64,000 nucleotides of DNA from Streptomyces cyanogenus. GTDB taxonomy: Bacteria > Actinomycetota > Actinomycetes > Streptomycetales > Streptomycetaceae. Below, piece by piece: positions 56,354-64,000 of this stretch. Every line of letters begins with the position of its first letter. The first letter of the stretch is position 1. Under the pieces are notes generated by a model that searched no databases, had not been told where the DNA came from, and saw nothing but the letters and a program-made list of their open reading frames with translations. The stretch covers positions 3,152,501-3,216,500 of the forward strand of contig NZ_CP071839.1 of assembly GCF_017526105.1 (NCBI RefSeq), written 5' to 3'. Made by a program: the position numbers and the translations under genes.

Positions 56354-56387
56354 CCGGCTCACGAGATCTCCGTTGCAGTCCTTGCGG

Positions 56388-56420
56388 AGGGGTACCCGTC
56401 AGCACATGACGGGTACCCCT
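56388..56420. terminator. Hairpin between convergent genes, with short T-run
   Basis: AGGGGTACCCGTCA (56388-56401), loop GCACA and TGACGGGTACCCCT (56407-56420) form a perfect 14-bp stem followed by TT on the plus strand. It lies 34 bases past the PYGQ-protein stop and 21 bases past the stop of the opposing small gene. Confidence 0.85.
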
Positions 56421-56441
56421 TTCACATGTCGGCCGTGCCCG

Positions 56442-56729
56442 TCAGGCGCGAAGACAGGCGGGGTCTGAAACTGAGCTCTTGATGTTGAGCTTCGCCAAGC
56501 CCAGGAGGCAAGCGGGGTTGGCCCAGTCGGAGCCGACGGGTGTTTTGATCGCCCCGTGGCTGCAGGCCTCCTTCACCTTCGGACCGGCGAAGTATCCATG
56601 CTTGGCCACGTAGTCGGTGCACGCGCCCTGCGTGGCGCTAGCCGGGGAGGCGGCGAGGACCGGCAGGGCACCTGCCGCCACCACCACACCGGCCGCTGCC
56701 ACCGTGCACTTCAGTCTCTGGAAAGTCAT
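56442..56729 (-). CDS. Small secreted Cys-containing protein
   Basis: 95 residues. Signal peptide ([27 protein letters not shown]), then a mature part of about 62 residues: TQGACTDYVAKHGYFAGPKVKEACSHGAIKTPVGSDWANPACLLGLAKLNIKSSVSDPACLRA, with four Cys that can form two disulfides. ATG 56729 with GGGAGG at ideal spacing. It resembles short secreted Streptomyces proteins of unknown role; an antimicrobial or developmental surface role is only a guess. It lies downstream of nothing on its strand; its own promoter must be in 56731-56868. Confidence 0.8.
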   Translation of the reverse strand: MTFQRLKCTVAAAGVVVAAGALPVLAASPASATQGACTDYVAKHGYFAGPKVKEACSHGAIKTPVGSDWANPACLLGLAKLNIKSSVSDPACLRA

Positions 56730-56868
56730 TCGGAGTCCTCCCGTTTTGCACAGCCAAGCGTTCGAACGCACGCCCGACTCAGTCGAACGCATATGATCAT
56801 GACCTCGGGGAGAGCTCAAGGTATTGCCGGAACGATGACTCGATCCGGACTCAGCTGGACCGAAAACA

Positions 56869-56908
56869 CCGAAGGGCAGGCACCCCACGTGGGGTTCCTG
56901 CCCTTCGG
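56869..56908 (-). terminator. Terminator of clpX
   Basis: CCGAAGGGCAGG (56869-56880) pairs with CCTGCCCTTCGG (56897-56908), with an inner ACCCC/GGGGT. It is 12 bases past the clpX stop, and GTTTTC follows on the minus strand. Confidence 0.85.
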
Positions 56909-56919
56909 CGCTGAGACGC

Positions 56920-58206
<1,287 letters not shown>

Positions 58207-58309
58207 GGTGTGCTTCCCCTTCGCCTGGGAGACGCCTGGACGCTATGAGTCCAGCGGCTCCTGGTGCTGCCTTATGTCCGACGGTACCTTGCCGGGCCCG
58301 GTGTTCGGG

Positions 58310-58357
58310 CCCCCCTTGGCAGGGTTCACTTCGGCGTGCACCGTGCCAAGAGGGGCC
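58310..58357 (-). terminator. Hairpin in the clpP2-clpX gap
   Basis: CCCCTTGGCA (about 58312-58321) pairs with TGCCAAGAGGGG (58344-58355) with a one-base bulge; loop about 22 bases. On the minus strand it lies 21 bases past the clpP2 stop and more than 100 bases before clpX. It may reduce, rather than block, readthrough to clpX. Confidence 0.5.
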
Positions 58358-58377
58358 GGACGTGCGTGGTTCCGCTG

Positions 58378-59043
58378 TCAGCGGACCGCGCTGTTGTTCA
58401 GCTTGCGGGTGGAGATGATCTGGTCGACGAGGCCGTACTCCAGCGCCTCCTCGGCCGTGAGGATCTTGTCGCGCTCGATGTCCTCGCGGACCTGCTCGAT
58501 CGGCCGGTTCGAGTGCTTGGCCAGCATGTTCTCCAGCTGCTCGCGCATCCGGGTGAACTCGTTGGCGATGATCTCCAGGTCGGAGAGCTGGCCGCGGCCG
58601 GTGGAGCCGGCCGGCTGGTGGATCAGCACGCGGGAGTTCGGCAGCGCCATGCGCTTGCCGGGCGTACCGGCGGCCAGCAGGATGGCCGCGGCGGAGGCCG
58701 CCTGGCCCATGCAGACCGTCTGGATGTCGGGCTTCACGAACTGCATCGTGTCGTAGATCGCCGTGAGGGCGGTCATGTCGCCACCGGGGCTGTTGATGTA
58801 GATCGAGATGTCCCGGTCGGGGTCCATCGACTCCAGGCACAGCAGCTGCGCCATGACGTCGTTGGCGGAGGCGTCGTCGATCTGGACGCCCAGGAAGATC
58901 ACGCGCTCCTCGAAGAGCTTCGCGTACGGGTCGTACTCGCGGATGCCCTGGGAGGTGCGCTCGACGAAGCGCGGGATGACGTAGCGGCTGTCGGGGCGGG
59001 GCCCTTCGTACATGCCGCTGGCGGCGCCGGGGAAGTTGCTCAT
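58378..59043 (-). CDS. clpP2: ATP-dependent Clp protease proteolytic subunit ClpP2
   Basis: 221 residues. Serine protease barrel subunit. Catalytic Ser in [14 protein letters not shown], His in RVLIHQPAG and Asp near [22 protein letters not shown]-terminal [33 protein letters not shown] is the usual ClpP2 extension that is trimmed or processed. ATG 59043 follows clpP1 by 67 bases. In Streptomyces and other actinobacteria ClpP1 and ClpP2 form a mixed barrel, and the pair is expected to be co-transcribed. Confidence 0.97.
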   Translation of the reverse strand: MSNFPGAASGMYEGPRPDSRYVIPRFVERTSQGIREYDPYAKLFEERVIFLGVQIDDASANDVMAQLLCLESMDPDRDISIYINSPGGDMTALTAIYDTMQFVKPDIQTVCMGQAASAAAILLAAGTPGKRMALPNSRVLIHQPAGSTGRGQLSDLEIIANEFTRMREQLENMLAKHSNRPIEQVREDIERDKILTAEEALEYGLVDQIISTRKLNNSAVR

Positions 59044-59110
59044 GGGGTTCACCGTCCTGGTGGCGTTCGGGGGGCTGGTGTCTCGGCGGTGCGTGGCGTG
59101 GCCGGGCCGG

Positions 59111-59728
<618 letters not shown>

Positions 59729-59838
59729 GTATCCACCTGCTCGTCTTACGACGGCGCCGGGCCGTCTCAGTTCTGCTTGTTCTGCCTTTCATGGACCCTA
59801 ACGCGAGGGTCCCTTCGGGGAATCCCGGGAATGGTGGT

Positions 59839-59852
59839 GTTCGCCGGGGGCG
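59839..59852. promoter_or_regulatory. ClgR-type operator upstream of clpP1
   Basis: GTTCGC-CGGGG-GCG at 59839-59852 matches the published S. lividans ClgR motif GTTCGC-N5-GCG exactly. It is in the right place, between tig and clpP1. The motif is recalled from the ClgR literature. A chance match of nine fixed G/C-rich bases is not negligible in this sequence, but the location makes it convincing. Confidence 0.7.
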
Positions 59853-60002
59853 TAGCGCTCCGCCGGGGAGCCGGGCGAGGTTTCGTGGCGGGTGGTGCGG
59901 TTGTCGCCGTGCTGCGGGTCGGTGGGGGGCGTGCGCACGCGGCGGAGTCGCACACCGGTACGGTCCCGCGCCCCTTCGGCCGGCACGCGCCCCGGAACGG
60001 CG

Positions 60003-60035
60003 AACGGGCCCCGGGGACAGTCCCCAGGGCCCGTT
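60003..60035 (-). terminator. Terminator of tig
   Basis: AACGGGCCC then GGGGA (60003-60017) pairs with TCCCC then GGGCCCGTT (60021-60035), one mismatch in the middle, three-base loop, 31 bases past the tig stop on the minus strand. The 338-base gap to clpP1 (59729-60066) holds no gene. Confidence 0.85.
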
Positions 60036-60066
60036 GTACGTGCCTCACAGGCGCCGTAGGGCTCGC

Positions 60067-61437
60067 TCAGCCCTCGGTGCTCTCCTCGGAGGTCTCCGAC
60101 GCCTCGGCGGCCTCGGTCTCCTCCTCCTCGTCGTCCAGGTTGACGACCTCGCCGTTGGTGTCCTTCACCGTGGCGGCCTCGACCACGACGGCCAGGGCCT
60201 TGCCACGGGCGACCTCGCCGACCAGGAGCGGCACCTGGCCACCCTCGACGACGGCCTGGGCGAACTGGTCGGGGGACATGCCGGAGGAGGCCGCACGCCG
60301 CATGAGGTGCTCGGTGAGCTCCTCCTGGTTGACGTTGAGGTTCTCCTTCTTGACCAGCTCGTCGAGGACGAACTGGGTCTTGATGCCCTTGACCGCGGCC
60401 TCGCGGGTCTCGGTCTCGAACTCCTCGGCGGTCTTGCCCTGGATCTCCAGGTACTTGTCGAGGGTGAGGCCCATCTGGCCGAGCTGGTGGTGCTCCAGGT
60501 TGTGCTTGCGGGTGTTGATCTCGTCCTCGAGCAGCTTCTCGGGGACCGGGACCTCGACCAGTTCGAGCAGCTTCTCCAGGACGCGCTCCTGGGCCTGGGT
60601 GGCCTGGTCGAACTGCTTCATGTTCGCGAGGCGCTTGCGGCTGTCGGCCTTGAGCTCCTCGAGGGTGTCGAACTCGGAGGCGAGCTGCGCGAACTCGTCG
60701 TCCAGCTCGGGCAGTTCGCGGGCGGCGACCTGGGTGACCTTGACGGTGACCTCGGCCTCCTTGCCCGCGGCGGAGCCACCCTTCAGCTCGGAGGTGAAGG
60801 TGGCCTCCTCGCCGGCGGACAGGCCCTTCACGGCGTCGTCGATGCCGTCCAGCAGCTCACCGGAGCCGATGGTGTACGAGACACCGTTGGCGATGCCGTC
60901 CTCCAGCACCTCGCCGTCGACCTTGGCCTGCAGGTCGATGGTGACGACGTCACCGTCCTCGGCGGCACGCTCGACCGGGGAGGTGGAGGCGAAGCGCTCG
61001 CGCAGCTGCTCGACCGACTTCTCCACGTCCTCGTCGGTGACCTCGACGGCGTCGACCTCGACCTCGATGCCGGAGTAGTCCGGGATCTCGAGGGCCGGGC
61101 GGACGTCGACCTCGGCGGTGAAGTTCAGCGTCTCGCCGTCCTTCAGCTCGGTGATGTCGACGTCGGGCTGGCCCAGCGGGCTCAGCTCCGCCTCGTTGAC
61201 CGCCTCGGTGTAGAACTTGGGCAGCGCGTCGTTGACGGCCTCCTCCAGCACCGCACCGCGGCCGAACCGCTGGTCGATCACGCGGGCCGGGATCTTGCCC
61301 TTGCGGAAGCCCTTCACCGTGACCTGCTGGTTGATCTTCTTGTACGCCGCGTCGAGGCTGTCCTTGAGCTCCTCGAAGGGCACCTCGACAGTGAGCCGAA
61401 CCCGGGTCGGGTTCAGGGTCTCCACGGCGCTCTTCAC
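60067..61437 (-). CDS. tig: Trigger factor
   Basis: 456 residues, ribosome-bound chaperone and peptidyl-prolyl isomerase. Ribosome-binding tail signature [17 protein letters not shown] at about residues 44-60, PPIase-type middle domain ([42 protein letters not shown]), and a C-terminal helical domain ending in an acidic Glu/Ala/Ser tail. GTG 61437 with AAGGAG upstream; the longer frame to 61596 is not supported. It is upstream of clpP1 in this protein-quality block. Confidence 0.97.
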   Translation of the reverse strand: MKSAVETLNPTRVRLTVEVPFEELKDSLDAAYKKINQQVTVKGFRKGKIPARVIDQRFGRGAVLEEAVNDALPKFYTEAVNEAELSPLGQPDVDITELKDGETLNFTAEVDVRPALEIPDYSGIEVEVDAVEVTDEDVEKSVEQLRERFASTSPVERAAEDGDVVTIDLQAKVDGEVLEDGIANGVSYTIGSGELLDGIDDAVKGLSAGEEATFTSELKGGSAAGKEAEVTVKVTQVAARELPELDDEFAQLASEFDTLEELKADSRKRLANMKQFDQATQAQERVLEKLLELVEVPVPEKLLEDEINTRKHNLEHHQLGQMGLTLDKYLEIQGKTAEEFETETREAAVKGIKTQFVLDELVKKENLNVNQEELTEHLMRRAASSGMSPDQFAQAVVEGGQVPLLVGEVARGKALAVVVEAATVKDTNGEVVNLDDEEEETEAAEASETSEESTEG

Positions 61438-61617
61438 GGTTCGGTCTCCTTGTGGCTGACTTCTCGGGTTCTGCCGGAGCCTGACGGGCCCGGCGGATTT
61501 CGCCGCCCGGAGGAGTTCGGGCCGTGAGGGCCGGGACACACGGGCGCGCAGTTTGCATAGTAACCGCAGCCGGTCAGCGCCCCAAAAGGCGATCACCGCG
61601 ACGTCATGAGCCGGTGG

Positions 61618-61691
61618 TCGGGGTGGCGGGATTTGAACCCACGGCCTTCCGCTCCCAAAGCGGACGCGCTACCAAGCTGCGCCACACCCCG
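61618..61691 (-). tRNA. tRNA-Pro (anticodon TGG)
   Basis: Minus strand, 74 nt. Acceptor CGGGGTG pairs with CACCCCG, the D arm has GCGCAGCTTGGTAGCGC, the anticodon stem TCCGC closes on GCGGA with loop TTTGGGA (anticodon TGG), and the T arm is GTGGGTTCAAATCCCGC. Discriminator A; no encoded CCA. It stands upstream of tig with no gene between. Confidence 0.95.
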
Positions 61692-61852
61692 TCTGGTGCG
61701 ACACGTAGGGTACATGCCCGGACCGGATCCGTCGGCCGCATTCTCCGAGGCGGGACGCGTGGTGCCGGCGCGGCCCAACTCGTTGGCCTCGGCGGCGGGC
61801 GACCCGCTACGATGCCTTCAGTGCCGCGGTCACCGACCTGCGGCGCAGTGTT

Positions 61853-61923
61853 GCGGGCGTAGCTCAATGGTAGAGCCCTAGTCTTCCAAACTAGCTACGC
61901 GGGTTCGATTCCCGTCGCCCGCT
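61853..61923 (+). tRNA. tRNA-Gly (anticodon TCC)
   Basis: Plus strand, 71 nt. Acceptor GCGGGCG/CGCCCGC, D arm GCTCAATGGTAGAGC, anticodon stem CTAGT/ACTAG with loop CTTCCAA (anticodon TCC), T arm GCGGGTTCGATTCCCGT. Discriminator T, no encoded CCA. Its 3' end is a typical integration site, and an integrase remnant lies 70 bases downstream. Confidence 0.95.
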
Positions 61924-61930
61924 CTGTGTG

Positions 61931-61976
61931 CCGAAGGCCCAGGTGAGAGGTTGGTTTCCTCTGCCTGGGCCTTCGG
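61931..61976. terminator. Terminator after tRNA-Gly
   Basis: CCGAAGGCCCAGG (61931-61943) and CCTGGGCCTTCGG (61964-61976) pair perfectly over 13 bp, with inner AGAGG/CCTCT. It ends the tRNA transcript and on the other strand the integrase remnant. Confidence 0.85.
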
Positions 61977-61992
61977 TCGTTCCGGGGACCAC

Positions 61993-62271
61993 TCAGCCGC
62001 CCCTGTCCCCCGCGTGCCCCTTCGGCCGGCGACGCCGCTTCAGAGCGTTCACGATCACCGCGTCCATCCCGTCGGCGATCTCCCGCTCACGGCGATCCGA
62101 GGTGTGCCGACACAGCAGCGCCGCGCGGGTCGAGCCGTGGCCGAGCCGGGTCATCAGCTCGCGCAGGCCTAGTGCCACAGCCCGTTGAAGATTCCGGCGG
62201 GGTGTGGCGCCCTTCTCCTCGATGAAGACGCGGCCGTCAGCGCCGGTCTTGATCAGAACGCAGGCATGGAC
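61993..62271 (-). pseudogene. C-terminal fragment of a tyrosine integrase
   Basis: The minus frame reads LGLRELMTRLGHGSTRAALLCRHTSDRREREIADGMDAVI and ends with a basic tail at a TGA at 61993-61995. ELMTRLGHxSTRAALxxxH is the C-terminal end of pSAM2-like phage integrases (the conserved H-x-x-R/Y region; the usual Tyr lies at ...ALIYQHAT, here ALLCRH, so the catalytic Tyr is changed to Cys). The frame opens only at 62271 after a TAA, and the first ~33 codons (VHACVLIKTGADGRVFIEEKGATPRRNLQRAVA) do not look like integrase, as if a deletion joined two ends. It points toward the tRNA-Gly gene, as in intact elements. Confidence 0.85.
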
Positions 62272-62287
62272 TTAACACCCCCTGCAA

Positions 62288-62461
62288 TCAGCTGCTGTCG
62301 TGACACTCGCGTTCGGTGGGGGACTGGCAGGCCTGGCACAGTTCGTGCCGCCCCTGGGAAGTGATCAGGGTTCCCCAGCCGTTGCACACCTCGCAGTCGG
62401 CAGCCAAAGCGGCGTTGGCGCGCGGGTTGGCCTCGGGAGCGGCCATCGTTCCGTAGGTCAT
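62288..62461 (-). CDS. Small CxxC...CxxC protein beside the integrase remnant
   Basis: 57 residues: MTYGTMAAPEANPRANAALAAD, then CEVCNGWGTLITSQGRHELCQACQSPTERECHDSS. Two CxxC pairs (C23/C26 and C42/C45) 15 residues apart look like a zinc ribbon, and a fifth Cys follows. ATG 62461 with AGGAGA upstream at good spacing. Small proteins of this kind are frequent in Streptomyces integrative elements. It probably survives from the lost element. Confidence 0.75.
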   Translation of the reverse strand: MTYGTMAAPEANPRANAALAADCEVCNGWGTLITSQGRHELCQACQSPTERECHDSS

Positions 62462-62528
62462 TGAGATTCTCCTGGCGTCGGGACTGTCCCGGTCATGCAT
62501 CCCTTGGCTGCACAATGCTCATTTTAAT

Positions 62529-62555
62529 CCGTTTCGTGCCCGTTTGCGCCCGTTC
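62529..62555. repeat. Phased CCGTTT/CCGTTC repeats upstream of the CxxC gene
   Basis: Three copies, at 62529, 62540 and 62550, spaced 11 and 10 bases, so one helical turn apart. They are 68-94 bases upstream of the ATG at 62461. The gap 62462-62717 is more AT-rich than its surroundings and has no gene. It may contain the promoter and a repressor site of the former element. Confidence 0.45.
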
Positions 62556-62717
62556 ATGCAGATTTTGTGACCGCTTTGCCCGTGGCGGCAGCCGGACTCG
62601 CCCGCGGTCTCGGAATCGATCCCTGAAGTGGTGCCGTGACGGGGTGGCCGGCCGACGGAGACGGCTCATAGACACGACGTCTGACAGCGAAGCACCGTGC
62701 CCTCCGCGTCGGCGGGG

Positions 62718-64000
62718 TCACAGGCCGTGGACGTCGGCGCTGTAGACCGCGCGCATGCCGTAGGGCACGTAGAGGGCGTCGCCGGACAGGACGGGGGCCG
62801 ATGCCGTGAGGCCGGAGCCGCTGTTGTCGCCGTCGTCGCGGCCGGGGAGCGCGCCGGTGACCTTGCCGGTGCGCAGGTCGAGGGCGGCCAGCCGGCCGGT
62901 GGGCGAGGCCAGGTAGAGCCGGCCGGCGGAGGCGGTGGGCGGGCCGGGCTGCTCGACGGTGGAGTTGCTCTGCCACAGCTCCCGGCCGGTCAGCGGGTCG
63001 ATCGCGCGGACGCTGCCGCTGGTGAGGGTGAGGTAGACGGTGCCGCGGACGAGGTGGGCGCCGGACGCGTTGCGCGGGGTGGACAGCCGTACGGTCGTCA
63101 GGACGTGCGAGGAGGCGTCGACCAGGGTGAAGCCGGTCAGCTTGTCCATGAGCGGGTCGGCGCCCAGCACGAGGTGGCCGCGGACCTGGCCGAACAGGTA
63201 CTGCGCGCCCTTGACGGTGACCGTCCAGCGGCCGTGACCGGTGGCCGGGTCGAGCCGGGTGAACGTGGTGCGCGTCCGGTCGGTGTCCTCGTCCATGTGC
63301 CGGCAGGTCAGGTACGGCTGTCCGCCGGCGCCGCTCAGCAGGCAGTCGCCGCTGGTGTCGCCGATGCTCTCGGGCAGCCGGTGGCGCCAGCGGACCTTGC
63401 CGTTCGCGGCGTCGAGGAGGGCGTAGGAGTCGGAGCCGTCGCCGATGGCGGTGACCACCCCGGCCGGGGTGGCGACGGCGCCGACGGTCTCGGGCCCGAC
63501 GCCGTCCGTGACGGTGGAGACGACCGTCCGCCACAGCTGCTTACCGGTGTCCGGGTCCAGGGCCTGCACGGTGTGCGTGGTCCGGCTCTCCGCGTCCTCG
63601 CCGCCGGTCTTGATGTCGTGGTCGTCGGCGCCGTAGACGTAGACGGCGCCGGGGCGGGTGCCGATGATCGTGCCGCCGCCGCTGGTGGTGGACTCGGCGG
63701 GCGTGGGGTCCATCGGCCTGGTCCAGACGTTGCGGCCGTCGGCGAGGGAGAACCGGGCGGCCATGATGCCGTCGCCGGCGCACAGCAGCGCCTTGTCCGC
63801 GAGGACGCAGCGGCTGAAGGGTCCGCTCGGGCCCGCCGTGTTCGGGTTCTCGGCCGTGGGGTCCACGGCCCGCCGGTGCCAGGCGTGCCAGCCGGCCGGC
63901 AGGCGGTGCGGCTCGCTGCCGCCGGCGCGGGCCAGGACGGTGGTGGTGGCGGCCACGGCGGCCAGGACGGCGGTGGCGGCCACGGCGGCGGGCCACCAGC
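62718..64000 (-). CDS. PQQ-binding-like beta-propeller protein, 5' end outside the window
   Basis: The frame is open to the end of the window, so the N-terminus is missing. At least 427 residues. Near the N-terminus there is a membrane segment (WWPAAVAATAVLAAVAATTTVLA, about 63925-64000). The outside part has repeated beta-propeller blades of PQQ/BamB type (VQALDPDTGKQLWRTVV; LLDAANGKVRWRHRLP; RLDPATGHGRWTVTVKG; AIDPLTGRELWQSNS; ALDLRTGKVTGALPG), each with the [DA]-x-x-[TN]-G-[KR]-x-x-W pattern. Probably a surface or membrane-anchored protein of unknown ligand, possibly a C-terminal sensor of a larger protein. The next element boundary is 62461-62717. Confidence 0.85.
   Translation of the reverse strand, partial: WWPAAVAATAVLAAVAATTTVLARAGGSEPHRLPAGWHAWHRRAVDPTAENPNTAGPSGPFSRCVLADKALLCAGDGIMAARFSLADGRNVWTRPMDPTPAESTTSGGGTIIGTRPGAVYVYGADDHDIKTGGEDAESRTTHTVQALDPDTGKQLWRTVVSTVTDGVGPETVGAVATPAGVVTAIGDGSDSYALLDAANGKVRWRHRLPESIGDTSGDCLLSGAGGQPYLTCRHMDEDTDRTRTTFTRLDPATGHGRWTVTVKGAQYLFGQVRGHLVLGADPLMDKLTGFTLVDASSHVLTTVRLSTPRNASGAHLVRGTVYLTLTSGSVRAIDPLTGRELWQSNSTVEQPGPPTASAGRLYLASPTGRLAALDLRTGKVTGALPGRDDGDNSGSGLTASAPVLSGDALYVPYGMRAVYSADVHGL

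Overview
This is high-GC actinobacterial DNA, almost certainly Streptomyces. Gene starts use GTG and ATG about equally, third codon positions are nearly all G or C, and the gene order matches the conserved chromosomal block that carries proA-proB, obg-rpmA-rplU-rne, mreBCD-mrdA-rodA, ndk-folC-valS and clpX-clpP2-clpP1-tig (S. coelicolor SCO2582 to about SCO2620, from memory of that genome). Most core genes lie on the minus strand. No rRNA, CRISPR array or complete mobile element is visible.

Layout. 1-5.2 kb: a truncated M48 peptidase, two single-pass membrane proteins that share a cytoplasmic motif, proA, and a small unknown gene. 5.4-6.6 kb: proB. 6.8-13.5 kb: a cell-wall glycopolymer locus with a polysaccharide pyruvyl transferase, a family 2 glycosyltransferase, a membrane-fused CDP-polyol phosphotransferase (TagB/TagF-like) and a fused cytidylyltransferase/short-chain reductase that could make a CDP-polyol. 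13.5-14.5 kb is a decayed region. 14.5-16.1 kb: a Tat-exported PhoD phosphatase. 16.5-23.6 kb: obg, rpmA, rplU and a very large RNase E. 23.9 kb: a DUF2344/TIGR03936 protein.

24.7-38.8 kb is accessory. It separates the TIGR03936 gene from its usual partner, the TIGR03960 B12/radical-SAM gene at 39-41 kb. It holds a repetitive membrane protein, another membrane protein, an alpha/beta hydrolase, a 14-TM drug exporter, a secreted vanadium haloperoxidase-like protein, a compact three-gene operon resembling a type VII (WXG100-like) partner-effector-membrane protein set, a PAS/GAF/SpoIIE phosphatase, a class I terpene synthase and a secreted lipase. The three-gene operon (31.6-34.3 kb) is the best candidate for a little-described system.

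41-49 kb: a CYTH-CHAD protein, then rodA, mrdA (PBP2), mreD, mreC and mreB, the lateral/spore-wall morphogenesis set. 49.4-54.6 kb: ndk, a DUF4233 membrane protein, folC and valS. 54.8-56.7 kb: three short-lived-looking lineage genes, two secreted and one with a PYGQ-rich tail before a membrane anchor, inserted before clpX. 56.9-61.4 kb: clpX, clpP2, clpP1 (with an exact ClgR-type operator upstream) and tig, that is, protein folding and turnover together. 61.6-62.5 kb: tRNA-Pro(TGG), tRNA-Gly(TCC) and, abutting the latter, the C-terminal remnant of a tyrosine integrase plus a small CxxC protein, the scar of a pSAM2-type integrative element. 62.7-64 kb: a truncated PQQ-type beta-propeller protein that runs off the window.

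Many gene ends are marked by long perfect GC-rich hairpins without U-tracts, as is usual in Streptomyces. The ndk hairpin is an exception and has a run of five U.
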